A stretch of 64,000 nucleotides of DNA from Cohnella candidum (GTDB taxonomy: Bacteria > Bacillota > Bacilli > Paenibacillales > Paenibacillaceae). The stretch is from NCBI RefSeq assembly GCF_003713065.1, contig NZ_CP033433.1, forward strand, positions 4,799,501 to 4,863,500. The letters run 5' to 3'. Below the pieces are notes generated by a model. It was not told where the DNA came from and did not search any database. It worked only from the letters and a program-made list of their open reading frames with translations. Position numbers and translations under genes: made by a program. Below, piece by piece: positions 33,447 to 41,726 of the stretch (position 1 is the stretch's first letter; each line of letters starts with the position of its first letter).

Positions 33447-34339
33447 TGCCGGATCGGCAGTACGGCGGAAACGCGTCGAATGTGGCGGAATGGTATGCCG
33501 CTCATCGACGGTATTTGCATACGGTGGCTTATCGGATGCTCGGCACTTATGCCGACGCCGAGGATGTCGTGCAGGACGTTTTCGCGCACCTGCAGGTAAG
33601 GGATAACGGCTCGATTCGCGACGAAAGGCCGTATTTGACCAAAATGGTCGTCCGGCGGTCCCTGGACGTTCTGAAATCGGCTCGCAGAAGAAGAGAATCC
33701 TACGTCGGTCCTTGGCTGCCGGAGCCGGAAGTGAGGCCCGCGGACGAGGAGCCCGTAAGCGCCATGCTGCTCGAGGAGACCGTGTCCTACGCGCTTTTGG
33801 TCGTGTTGGAAGTACTGACGCCGGCAGAGAGGGCCGTTTTCCTGCTGCACGAAGCGTTCGGTTACGGTTACGAAGAGACGGCGGAGGCGCTGGGCAAGAC
33901 AGAAGCGGCCTGCCGCCAACTGATGAGCCGGGTCCGCCGGAAGCTGGACCGGGAGATCCCCGAACCGGTCTCAACGGAGAAGGGGCAGGAGCTCGTATTT
34001 CGTTTCATGCAAGCGGCGGCAAGCGGAAAAATGGAAAGCTTGATGGAGCTGCTTCGTGAAGATATCGTCGTGATGACGGACGGCGGAGGGCGCGTATCCG
34101 CGGCCGTGCGGCCGCTTGTCGGGGCCGAGCGCGCGGCGGCATTCGTGCTGGGGCTCATCTCCAAGTACGGCAATTCGGACACGGAAGCCTTGCCCGTCCG
34201 CGTCAACGGAGATTGGGGGATCGCCTTCCGGGAGGCGGGCGAGTGGACGACCATTGTGGCGTTCGAATGGCGGGATGAGGCGATGAAGCGAATGTATCTC
34301 ATCCGCAATCCCGACAAACTGCAGAGCATTCGACTATAG
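33443..34339 (+). CDS. ECF41 (SigJ-type) RNA polymerase sigma factor
   Basis: A 298-residue ECF sigma factor with a fused SnoaL-like C-terminal domain. Region 2 (DAEDVVQDVFAHLQ) and region 4 (GYGYEETAEALGKTEAACRQLMSRVRRKL) are clear. All three ECF41 hallmark motifs are present: WLPEP in the inter-domain linker, DGGGR in the SnoaL-like domain and NPDKL near the C-terminus. In ECF41 the C-terminal domain both activates and restrains the sigma factor in place of an anti-sigma factor. The start is the ATG of ATGATG at 33443, overlapping the upstream stop as ATGA. Confidence 0.92.
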   Translation: MMPDRQYGGNASNVAEWYAAHRRYLHTVAYRMLGTYADAEDVVQDVFAHLQVRDNGSIRDERPYLTKMVVRRSLDVLKSARRRRESYVGPWLPEPEVRPADEEPVSAMLLEETVSYALLVVLEVLTPAERAVFLLHEAFGYGYEETAEALGKTEAACRQLMSRVRRKLDREIPEPVSTEKGQELVFRFMQAAASGKMESLMELLREDIVVMTDGGGRVSAAVRPLVGAERAAAFVLGLISKYGNSDTEALPVRVNGDWGIAFREAGEWTTIVAFEWRDEAMKRMYLIRNPDKLQSIRL

Positions 34340-34350
34340 GTACGCACAAT

Positions 34351-34372
34351 GCCCCCGGAAACGGGGGCTTTT
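34351..34372 (+). terminator. terminator of the ECF41 operon
   Basis: GCCCCCG-GAAA-CGGGGGC hairpin followed by TTTT, 12 bp after the sigma factor stop. Confidence 0.9.
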
Positions 34373-34436
34373 CATTTGCATTTCCTATCGTTCCCGTTCA
34401 AAATAATAGAAAAGCAGGCAAGCCGGAGGGGACACC

Positions 34437-35846
34437 ATGGAGCTGTCCAAAGTTTTTCTGATCAACATCAGCATGCTGGTCACATTCGCTTATCTGACCA
34501 ACCTCCTGTACAAAAACGTCCTGATGCGGTTCTCGTTCCGGCTGAAATACGGGCTGACCGTTCTCATTTTCGTCTTGGCCGGCTGTATGACGATGATGTT
34601 CAGCTTCGAGATCGGCGGGGCCCGCTTCGACATGCGATATGTCCCGGTGATGTTGGGAATTCTCGTATTCACGGAGCCATGGGCGCTCTTCCTTATCGGC
34701 GCGGGAATCGGCGTGGGCCGGCTGTTCTTCGGATTTGACCGAGCCGGTTTTTCCGGTTTCACCATCGCGCTGCTGGTCGGTTTGGCAGCGGTCGCCATTT
34801 CCTACGGATTCCGAAGAAGACAAGGGCTTTCTTATTGGAAGAAAGCAACGATCGCGATCCTTGTCATCAATGCGCTTCGGGTGATTCTCGCGCCGGTGTT
34901 TAACGTCCTCCCACTGAAAACCTACATGGCGGACGTCTTTCCCATTTCTTTCCCTTTAGGCGTGTTGCTCAGCTACTTTTTCATTTTCATGATTCGGGAT
35001 TTCCATATCGAACAACTCAAAGCAGAGGAGATCGTCCGCGCCAATCGGCTGCTCCGGGTCCGGACCGATGACCTGAACGAGGCCAAATCCGCGTTGGAAC
35101 AGAAGGCCGAACAACTGGAGGCGGCTTCCCGCTACAAGTCCGAATTCATGGCGAACATGTCGCACGAATTGAAAACGCCGCTCAACAGCATTCTGCTTCT
35201 GTCCCAATTGCAAAGCGATGAGGATACAAGCGAAGAGGACCGCATCAAATACGCGAGGCTGATCCACCAATCCGGCAGCGAGCTGCTGAATTTGGTCGAA
35301 GATATCCTGGATCTAACGAAAGTGGAGGCCGGGAAAATCGACGTGACGGACGAGAAAGTGAACCTGGTGGAAGTGTGCCGGACGTTGGAAGAGCAATTCG
35401 AGGTGCTTGCGGCCAACAAGGGACTCGGTTTCCATGTCTCTTACGGAGGGGAAATTCCGGATTGGACGCTGACGGATCCGATGAGGCTGAACCAGATTTT
35501 GCGCAACTTGCTCAGTAACGCCTTCAAGTTTACGGCGAGTGGCTCCGTCGAACTTTCGTTAACCGTGGCGACGTCCTCGGACGGCGGCAGCGAAGCGCGA
35601 TTCCATGTGATCGATACCGGAGCGGGCATCCTTCCGGAGAAGCAGGAAGAAATTTTCGAGGCATTCCGTCAGGAAGACGGCTCGATCAGCCGCAAATACG
35701 GAGGAACCGGCTTGGGTCTCGCGATCAGCCGGCAGCTCGCCGGCCTGCTGGGCGGCAGGCTGGAAGTTTACAGCGAGAAGGGCGCGGGCAGCTGCTTCAC
35801 GCTGACGATTCCGATCCGTTCGGAATCCGCGCTGACGGCGGTGTGA
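34437..35846 (+). CDS. LytS-type (5TM) sensor histidine kinase
   Basis: A 469-residue kinase. Five or six N-terminal helices form a 5TMR-LYT-like sensor (about residues 1-190), then a coiled coil (about 195-235). HisKA follows with FMANMSHELKTPLNS (phospho-acceptor His). The HATPase has N box NQILRNLLSNAFKF, G1 DTGAGIL, F box and G2 GGTGLGLAIS, all intact. The HisKA type differs from classical LytS (HisKA_5-type), so this is a LYT-sensor/HisKA hybrid architecture. It is an orphan, with no response regulator adjacent. The ATG follows GGAGGGG. Confidence 0.88.
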   Translation: MELSKVFLINISMLVTFAYLTNLLYKNVLMRFSFRLKYGLTVLIFVLAGCMTMMFSFEIGGARFDMRYVPVMLGILVFTEPWALFLIGAGIGVGRLFFGFDRAGFSGFTIALLVGLAAVAISYGFRRRQGLSYWKKATIAILVINALRVILAPVFNVLPLKTYMADVFPISFPLGVLLSYFFIFMIRDFHIEQLKAEEIVRANRLLRVRTDDLNEAKSALEQKAEQLEAASRYKSEFMANMSHELKTPLNSILLLSQLQSDEDTSEEDRIKYARLIHQSGSELLNLVEDILDLTKVEAGKIDVTDEKVNLVEVCRTLEEQFEVLAANKGLGFHVSYGGEIPDWTLTDPMRLNQILRNLLSNAFKFTASGSVELSLTVATSSDGGSEARFHVIDTGAGILPEKQEEIFEAFRQEDGSISRKYGGTGLGLAISRQLAGLLGGRLEVYSEKGAGSCFTLTIPIRSESALTAV

Positions 35847-35852
35847 CCGTTT

Positions 35853-36794
35853 CTAGAATAAGGTGAGCTGAACGGGGGCTTGGGCGCAATCGGACGGTTC
35901 GGACGGACGGGCTGTCGCAGCTTTGTCCCGCCTTTCGCGGTCGCCGTCGTACGCCGTAAGGCCATGCTCCGCCAATTGACCTCTAATTCGGTCGTAAAGC
36001 GGCCGCCTGTAAGAATCCGGGGCGTATCCCGACCGCCAATAGAGCCGGCCATACTTCTCCGCAAGCTCGGGATAGCTTTGGCTAAGGGTCGAGAAGAACC
36101 AGCTTTTGACCTCGGGGGTCGAAAGCCGTAGGAAAGACGGCATGACGAACGCCGCGCCCGCGTCGGCACATGCGTCAAGCAGGCGGTCGACGGCCTCGGC
36201 GCCGTCCGACAGGTACGGCAGGATCGGCGCCATGAATACGCCGGCGCGGATGCCTCCTTCGTTCAGCTTGCGGACGGTATCCAGCCGAAGGCGGGGAGCG
36301 GGCGTCGCGGGTTCGAACGTCCGCCAGATGTCGGGATCCATCGTATGCAAGCTGATATTGACGGAGGAGCCAGGGATCCGCTGCAGCAAATCCAGATCGC
36401 GGAGCACGAGCGGCGATCGCGTCGTGATGCTCGCGGGCACGCCGAATTCGGCCAGCACCTCGAGGCACCCCCTTGTCAGCTTCGCCTTGCTCTCCAATTG
36501 TTGATACGGATCCGTCGCGGTACCGACCGCCACGTGGGTCGGCAGCCGCCGGCCCATTTTCGTTAATTGGGCTCTCAGTACGTCGGGAGCATCCTGCTTC
36601 CAAAAAACGTGTTTCTGAAAAGCGTCGTCTGCGGATTCGCCGATAAACGAGTGCGTGCTTCGAGCATAGCAGAAGCTGCAGCCGTGCTGGCACCCCCGGT
36701 AAGGATTGATCGACCAGTCGAACGGCATCGAAGGAGCTTTGACGGGATTCAGCACCATTTTGGGACGGATCGGTTCGTAACGGGTCGGATTCAA
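35853..36794 (-). CDS. SPL-like radical SAM protein (Rv2578c/PA0069-type)
   Basis: A 313-residue radical SAM enzyme. The cluster motif CQHGCSFC (Cys35, Cys39, Cys42) holds the SAM-binding [4Fe-4S] cluster. GTATDPYQQLESKAKLTRGCLE and ISLHTMDPDIW are typical of spore-photoproduct-lyase-like proteins of the Rv2578c group, whose substrate is unknown. The last five residues, QLTLF, match the bacterial sliding-clamp-binding pentapeptide, suggesting recruitment to DNA replication or repair. The TTG at 36794 follows GGAGGTG. Confidence 0.82.
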   Translation of the reverse strand: MNPTRYEPIRPKMVLNPVKAPSMPFDWSINPYRGCQHGCSFCYARSTHSFIGESADDAFQKHVFWKQDAPDVLRAQLTKMGRRLPTHVAVGTATDPYQQLESKAKLTRGCLEVLAEFGVPASITTRSPLVLRDLDLLQRIPGSSVNISLHTMDPDIWRTFEPATPAPRLRLDTVRKLNEGGIRAGVFMAPILPYLSDGAEAVDRLLDACADAGAAFVMPSFLRLSTPEVKSWFFSTLSQSYPELAEKYGRLYWRSGYAPDSYRRPLYDRIRGQLAEHGLTAYDGDRERRDKAATARPSEPSDCAQAPVQLTLF

Positions 36795-36877
36795 GGGGCA
36801 CCTCCAGCATAATTAGCGAACGTATGTTCCTATTAGTATACCCCGAGTATAGAAACCCGGCAATAGCTTGAAAGTGG

Positions 36878-36918
36878 AAAAACCCGCCAAATCCTCCTCT
36901 TGAGGATCGCGGGTTTTT
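36878..36918 (-). terminator. terminator of the universal stress protein gene
   Basis: AAAAACCCGC / GCGGGTTTTT outer stem and ATCCTC / GAGGAT inner stem. The T-run on the minus strand lies 13 bp beyond the uspA stop. Confidence 0.9.
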
Positions 36919-36930
36919 CTGTGTCCGTGC

Positions 36931-37371
36931 TTATTCTTTCATGATCAAAACCGGACAGTGCGCGTGGCGCAGCACATATTCGCTCACGCTCCCGACGAAG
37001 AACCGCTCGAGGCCGTTCAAACCGCGGTGGCCGATGAGAATCAGATCGGCGTTCACCCGTTTCGCGTAGTCCACGAGAGAGGGTCCGGGAGATCCTTCAA
37101 GCAAGGTCGTCTTACGCGCGACGTTATCCGGGAGCGACTCGTACGCCTGATTCAGCAGGTCCCTGGCGTTTACTCGGAATTCCTCCAGCACCTCGGGAGG
37201 CGCGGGTACGGCGGCTTCGACCGTCACCGCAGGGCGGGGAAGCTCCAACACATGGACGGCCTCGACCGAGGCACCGAAACGCTCGGCCATTTCGCCGGCA
37301 ATCGCCGAGGCGCGTTTGGACATTTCGGAACCGTCGTATGCGAGCACAATCGATCGGATGGTCATGGACAT
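36931..37371 (-). CDS. universal stress protein (UspA family)
   Basis: A 146-residue single-domain UspA protein. The N-terminal strand and loop IVLAYDGSEMSKRA bind the nucleotide base. The ATP-binding signature GHRGLNGLERFFVGSVSEYVLRHAHCPVLIMK (G-2x-G-9x-G-S) is intact, so it is an ATP-binding type. The start at 37371 is preferred over an upstream in-frame ATG because AAGGAGGG lies 6 nt before it. It is monocistronic, with its own terminator, and palindrome array C lies in its upstream region. Confidence 0.9.
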   Translation of the reverse strand: MSMTIRSIVLAYDGSEMSKRASAIAGEMAERFGASVEAVHVLELPRPAVTVEAAVPAPPEVLEEFRVNARDLLNQAYESLPDNVARKTTLLEGSPGPSLVDYAKRVNADLILIGHRGLNGLERFFVGSVSEYVLRHAHCPVLIMKE

Positions 37372-37466
37372 GGCAAGCCCTCCTTGTAAGCACCCTTTAC
37401 CCGTCGGCAAGCAGGCTTGAAACCGGGTGTAGCAGGCTCCGATAGCGCAGACGAGTGATCCGTCGA

Positions 37467-37651
37467 GTTATTGCTTTCTGGCGCTAATTCCGATTAAGTG
37501 AGCGGACTTGGCGGGTTTTATTGCTTTTGGACACTAAAAAGGCGGCTCGTGCCCCAAAAAGGGGGGTGGAGACGCCTTTTTAGTGTCGGAATGCAATAAT
37601 TCGGGATCGGTCACCGCGAATTTACCGAAGTTAGTGCCCAAACGCAATAAC
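37467..37651. repeat. palindrome array C (4 units) with a 27-nt inverted repeat
   Basis: Four imperfect palindromes with arms TTATTGC and its partner (T)TAGTG(T)C lie at 37467-37488, 37516-37539, 37577-37600 and 37630-37651, at offsets of 49, 61 and 53 bp. The middle two units are inverted and belong to 27-nt arms (37518-37544 and 37573-37599) that match at 24 of 27 positions. The region is the 388-bp gap between uspA and the kinase genes. Confidence 0.8.
37536..37581. terminator. symmetric terminator inside array C
   Basis: AAAAAGGCG ... CGCCTTTTT with an inner CCCC/GGGG hairpin. A/T runs on both sides make it usable by the kinase operon arriving on the minus strand, about 180 bp after its stop. 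Confidence 0.6.
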
Positions 37652-37759
37652 TCCGACCGCACAAGTTCCGTAACTCTTCATGCAGACGCCATTCCCAATG
37701 GCCATCGACCACGAACGAATCGGGCGGATAAGAGGGCGCACGAGGGATGGTTCGCGAAA

Positions 37760-39676
37760 CTAAGCCGGCATGGACAAGAACAGCACCGCACCGCCCGAGG
37801 AGGACTGCAGCCGAAGCTCGCCTCCCAGGCGGGAGACGCGCTCGGTGACGGCTTTCAAGCCCAGCCCGAGCTCGTGTTCCGGCAATGTTTTTCCGTCGCC
37901 GATCAGGAGGAATCGGATGGCGCCGGATTCGGCCTCAAGCTCGAATTCGAAGCGCTTGGACGAACCGTGCTTCAGCCCGAGCGCCAAACCTTCCTGAAGC
38001 GCTTGGAAAAGGACGCGCTTCTGCAGCGCGGACAGCGTGAGGGGCAGCGGGCCGATCCGGCAATCCACCCGGCAGCCGGATCGTTGTTCCGCGTCGCGGA
38101 TCAGCGCTCCGATCGCACCTGGCAGATCGAAATGCCCCAAGTCGTCGCGAAGGAGGCGCACCGAATGCCGGATATCCTCGAGGCCTTGCCGGGCGAGATT
38201 CTGGGACGCCTCCAGTTTCTCCTCCGCTTGCGGCCGGTCGAGCGGAAGCAGCCGCCTGGCCGCTTCCAGCTGAATAATGGCGGCCGACAGCGTGTGGCCG
38301 ACCGTGTCGTGGATGGCGCCGGTGATGCGGTGCCTTTCCTCCAGCATCATCGATTCGGCCATCGCTTCCGCCGACTCCTTCTGGGAAGCGGCCAGCCGTT
38401 CGTTGGCGATCTCCAGCTCGCTGTTGCTCGCGCGGATCTCTTCGATCCGGGACGCCACCAACTGCTCCAAAGAACGGTTGAGCTCCGTCAACTGCCGGTT
38501 CATCGCGGTATACCTATAGATGATGATCCGGATCAGGCAAATGACGAAGGCGAACAGCCCCAGATAAATCAGGTCTTCCGGCAGACTGACCAGATAATCC
38601 CGCAGCCCCGGCCACCACTCGTACAAGTTCGGAGGCAGCCAGTAACGGATGACATGGACGAACGCGATGGCGACGAGCGAAGTGAACCCGGCCATGACCC
38701 AGATCGACTCCAGGTCTCTGCGCGTGCGGTAAGCTTTCCAAATCGTCCAATAAGAAATGACGAACATGCTCAGGAAAATCGGAAGATACAGATAGGAAGT
38801 CCAGAACGTGTAGAAATAGACGCTGACGAACGCGCCAGCCGTCGCCAGGACGGAAAACCACAGCACGATCCGGCGAAGCGTCTTCAAAGCCCGCCCGTTA
38901 ATGCCGGGGAACACCTGCTCCAAAGCGCCGACGACGGCGAACGTGGCCCATGGCATCGAGGTTTCCTGTAGAAAGCTGATCCACGGGCTGCTCCACAAGA
39001 ATTTGATCAATTGGTTGCCGACGAAAGAAGCGTAACCTCCGGCGAAAGCCAGCAGGGCGAAATAGAGATACAGTTTCTCCCGATGGGAAACGTAAAAGCC
39101 GATCGACACCAAGCAGCTGAAGATCAGAAGACCGCCTAAAATAATGTTGTCCAGATCTTTATGCAGGCTGCGATTGACGAACGAAGCTTTCTCCCCGAGT
39201 TCGATCGAGGGGTTTTGCGTGCTGAGCTCGCCGTTGCGCATCAGCAGGTCGACATGGTCAGGGAGCTGCAGCGGCAGCCGGAACATGTGCCAATAGAAGC
39301 CGCTGTTCACCCGGACGCCCTTTCGGGCCGGCATATCCTCGTAAATGATGATCCCGCTCGCAAAAGCGCGATTGTCGCCGGCATGGAGGATGAAGAGGGC
39401 CGGGTCCTTCCATTGTCCGGCCGGCAACGGCACCCGGAGCCAATACATTTTCTGCGCGACCTCCACCGGGGCTGTATAGGGCCGCCATCCGTTCATTGGG
39501 GGAGACTCGTCCCATGACGTTGCCGGCGCCCAGCGCCAGCCGGAGGAATCCAGCCGGATGGCGTCCGCATCCCGCTCGAAAGCGGCGAGGGCGCCTCCGA
39601 CGGTGAACAACAAGGCCAAAATAATCGTGAACGTGCGCAGAACGGGCAAGTGGCGTTTCAGAAAAGACATGTTCAT
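37760..39676 (-). CDS. 7TMR-DISM sensor histidine kinase, degenerate N box (paralogue 1)
   Basis: A 638-residue kinase. A signal/TM segment, an extracellular beta-rich sensor (about residues 35-185), a seven-helix 7TMR-DISM-like block (about 190-390), a coiled coil, HisKA_3 (EERHRITGAIHDTVGH) and HATPase follow in order. The N box reads EGLALGLKH (562-570): the Asn that coordinates Mg-ATP is Leu566. The G1 Asp (D594 in GDGKT) is kept. It is the last gene of an operon with a response regulator and a close paralogue 10 bp upstream, and it may depend on that partner for catalysis. Confidence 0.87.
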   Translation of the reverse strand: MNMSFLKRHLPVLRTFTIILALLFTVGGALAAFERDADAIRLDSSGWRWAPATSWDESPPMNGWRPYTAPVEVAQKMYWLRVPLPAGQWKDPALFILHAGDNRAFASGIIIYEDMPARKGVRVNSGFYWHMFRLPLQLPDHVDLLMRNGELSTQNPSIELGEKASFVNRSLHKDLDNIILGGLLIFSCLVSIGFYVSHREKLYLYFALLAFAGGYASFVGNQLIKFLWSSPWISFLQETSMPWATFAVVGALEQVFPGINGRALKTLRRIVLWFSVLATAGAFVSVYFYTFWTSYLYLPIFLSMFVISYWTIWKAYRTRRDLESIWVMAGFTSLVAIAFVHVIRYWLPPNLYEWWPGLRDYLVSLPEDLIYLGLFAFVICLIRIIIYRYTAMNRQLTELNRSLEQLVASRIEEIRASNSELEIANERLAASQKESAEAMAESMMLEERHRITGAIHDTVGHTLSAAIIQLEAARRLLPLDRPQAEEKLEASQNLARQGLEDIRHSVRLLRDDLGHFDLPGAIGALIRDAEQRSGCRVDCRIGPLPLTLSALQKRVLFQALQEGLALGLKHGSSKRFEFELEAESGAIRFLLIGDGKTLPEHELGLGLKAVTERVSRLGGELRLQSSSGGAVLFLSMPA

Positions 39677-39686
39677 GATTCTCTCC

Positions 39687-41639
39687 CTACACCAATTCTT
39701 GGTGCCGCGGCTCCCGATAGGGCAGCGAAAGCAGCAGCACGCAGCCGGGATGGCCCGGTTCGATCGACATGACGCCGCCGAGCTCTGAAACCCGGTCGGA
39801 CATGGCTTTCAGTCCGAAGCCGAAGGAGGAGGGCTCGTACGTGCGGCCGTTCGACTCCAGCCGGAAAAACACGATCGGGTTTTCCACGGTTAAGGTAAAG
39901 ACGAAGCGGGTGCTGCCGCCGTGGCGAAGGGCGTTCGTGATGCCTTCCTGCAGCGCCTGGTAGAGCACTCTTTTCTGCAGGGTCGTCAGCGTATCGGGCA
40001 GCGGTTCCATCTTCACGTCGAACTCTGCATCGGTCGTCTGCTCCGTTTCGCCGATCAGGCCGATCATCGCGTCCGTCAAATCGTAACGGGAGAAGTCGTC
40101 CTTGAGGAGCCGCACGGACTGCCGGATTTCCTCAAGCCCTCTGCGGATCAGCCCTTGGGAAGCGGTCAGCTTGTCCAAGGCGAGGCGTGGGTCGCGATCC
40201 AGCAGCCGTTTGGCCGCCTCCAACTGGATAATGGTAGCGGTCAAGGCGTGGCCGACGGTGTCATGGATGTTGCCCGTGATGCGGTTTCTTTCTTCGAGCA
40301 CCATGGTGGAGGCGATCGTCTCGGCCGTCTCCCGGGTGGATTGCGCCAGCCGGGTACTGGATTCCCGAAGCTGCCTCGTCCGCTCTTCCAATTCGGAGGT
40401 CCGGGCCCGAACGCTCTCTTCGAGGAATTCGCCGGTGTGTTGAAGCCGTTCGTTCATGACGCCGAAACGGTACAGGATAACGCGGATCAGGCACAGCAGG
40501 AAAAGGAACAGTCCGACGGAGACGAGGTCGAAAGGAAACCGGTTCAAACCCGGCGCCTCCCGCGCCGCCAGCTCGAAAACGCTGGGAAGATACGTTTTGA
40601 ACACATGGATCAAGGAGAAGAACGCCACGACGATAAAGCCGGAAAGCATCCATACCGAGTCGGGGCCTTGTCGCTCCCGGTAAGCGATCCGAAGCTGCCA
40701 GAAGATGATGCCGGCCGTCCCGAGAAACACCGCAAGAAGCGGGTAGCTGATCAGCCAGCCGTATAAGGAGGGGCGGAAGAACAAGCCGCCGGCCAGCGTG
40801 AGCGCCGTGTATCCGAGGAGGACTTGGCGCAGCCGACGCATGATTTTGACGCCGGTGGAAGGGAAGACTTCGCCCATGATGCTGACGAGCGCGTAGACGC
40901 CGAGCGGGAAAACCGCGAAATCCATATAGGCGAGCCAGGGCTGGTCCCAATACACCTGAAGAAGGTAGTTGCGAACCAGCGAAGAGTAGAATCCGCAGAA
41001 GGACAGCAGGCTGAAGTAGAGTTGGAGCCTGTCCCGGCGGACGATGTAAAGCCCCAGCGCGGTGAAGGCGGTAAACAGGAAAAGGGCGCTGAGCACGAAG
41101 CTGTAGCTGTCTTTGCGGAGCAACTCGATATATAAGTCGCCTTTGCTCACCGTCTGGATCCAAGGAGCCGGACGCGAGGCGCCGCGGTTGTCCGCCAGCA
41201 CATAAACTTCGGATGGAAGCGGGGTCGGCAAGGGAACGAGATTCCAATGCGTGAACAGGTTGATCCGCTGGCCTTGCCGGCCGGGATCGTAATCGTAGAG
41301 AAGTCGGTTCCCGTCAAAGACCCGGATGGATACGGCGTTGAAAATCCACAGGGCGGGATCTCGCGGCGCGTCGGCGGGAAGGGGGAGGCGGAGCCAGAAG
41401 TAGCGGGTGTCGTTATGGATGTCGGGCTCCGATTCGAACGGGATCCAGCCTGAAGACGGGGGAGCGGCGTCTTCGAAAGAGGAGGCAGGCGCCCATTGCC
41501 AGGCGGAACGATCGGGATTGCGCCCTTCGTATCCGAGCTCCAGCGTAGAGAGCCCCCATCCGATCAGGGCCAGCAAGGAAACGAGCAGGCCCATCGTGCG
41601 GAATAGGGGCAGATGGTGGCGCCAGCTGCTGCGAGACAA
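39687..41639 (-). CDS. 7TMR-DISM sensor histidine kinase (paralogue 2)
   Basis: A 650-residue paralogue of the next gene with the same order: TM, extracellular sensor (ESEPDIHNDTRYFWLRLPLP), seven helices, coiled coil, HisKA_3 (EERNRITGNIHDTVGH), HATPase. The N box EGITNALRH is intact (Asn569). The G1 Asp is replaced: the segment reads ESNGRT, with Asn597 where DesK-type kinases have the adenine-contacting Asp. It is the middle gene of the operon, 77 bp after the response regulator. Confidence 0.87.
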   Translation of the reverse strand: MSRSSWRHHLPLFRTMGLLVSLLALIGWGLSTLELGYEGRNPDRSAWQWAPASSFEDAAPPSSGWIPFESEPDIHNDTRYFWLRLPLPADAPRDPALWIFNAVSIRVFDGNRLLYDYDPGRQGQRINLFTHWNLVPLPTPLPSEVYVLADNRGASRPAPWIQTVSKGDLYIELLRKDSYSFVLSALFLFTAFTALGLYIVRRDRLQLYFSLLSFCGFYSSLVRNYLLQVYWDQPWLAYMDFAVFPLGVYALVSIMGEVFPSTGVKIMRRLRQVLLGYTALTLAGGLFFRPSLYGWLISYPLLAVFLGTAGIIFWQLRIAYRERQGPDSVWMLSGFIVVAFFSLIHVFKTYLPSVFELAAREAPGLNRFPFDLVSVGLFLFLLCLIRVILYRFGVMNERLQHTGEFLEESVRARTSELEERTRQLRESSTRLAQSTRETAETIASTMVLEERNRITGNIHDTVGHALTATIIQLEAAKRLLDRDPRLALDKLTASQGLIRRGLEEIRQSVRLLKDDFSRYDLTDAMIGLIGETEQTTDAEFDVKMEPLPDTLTTLQKRVLYQALQEGITNALRHGGSTRFVFTLTVENPIVFFRLESNGRTYEPSSFGFGLKAMSDRVSELGGVMSIEPGHPGCVLLLSLPYREPRHQELV

Positions 41640-41714
41640 ATGCCATTCCTCCCTGAACGTACAGCGATCGTGTTTTCATTGTAGCGGGGAAGCAGGCGGT
41701 CTCACAGTGACTGT

Positions 41715-41726
41715 TGTCATATGACA
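41715..41726. promoter_or_regulatory. GTCATATGAC palindrome upstream of the first kinase gene
   Basis: Perfect 12-bp palindrome TGTCATATGACA spanning the response-regulator stop codon, 76 bp upstream of the first kinase start. The 10-bp core recurs at 42486-42495. Confidence 0.4.

Noticed and set aside
37583..38971. A 462-codon plus-strand frame across array C and the first 7TMR-DISM kinase
   Set aside because: Antisense shadow of the HisKA_3 kinase, with low-complexity Gln/Arg/Asp composition.
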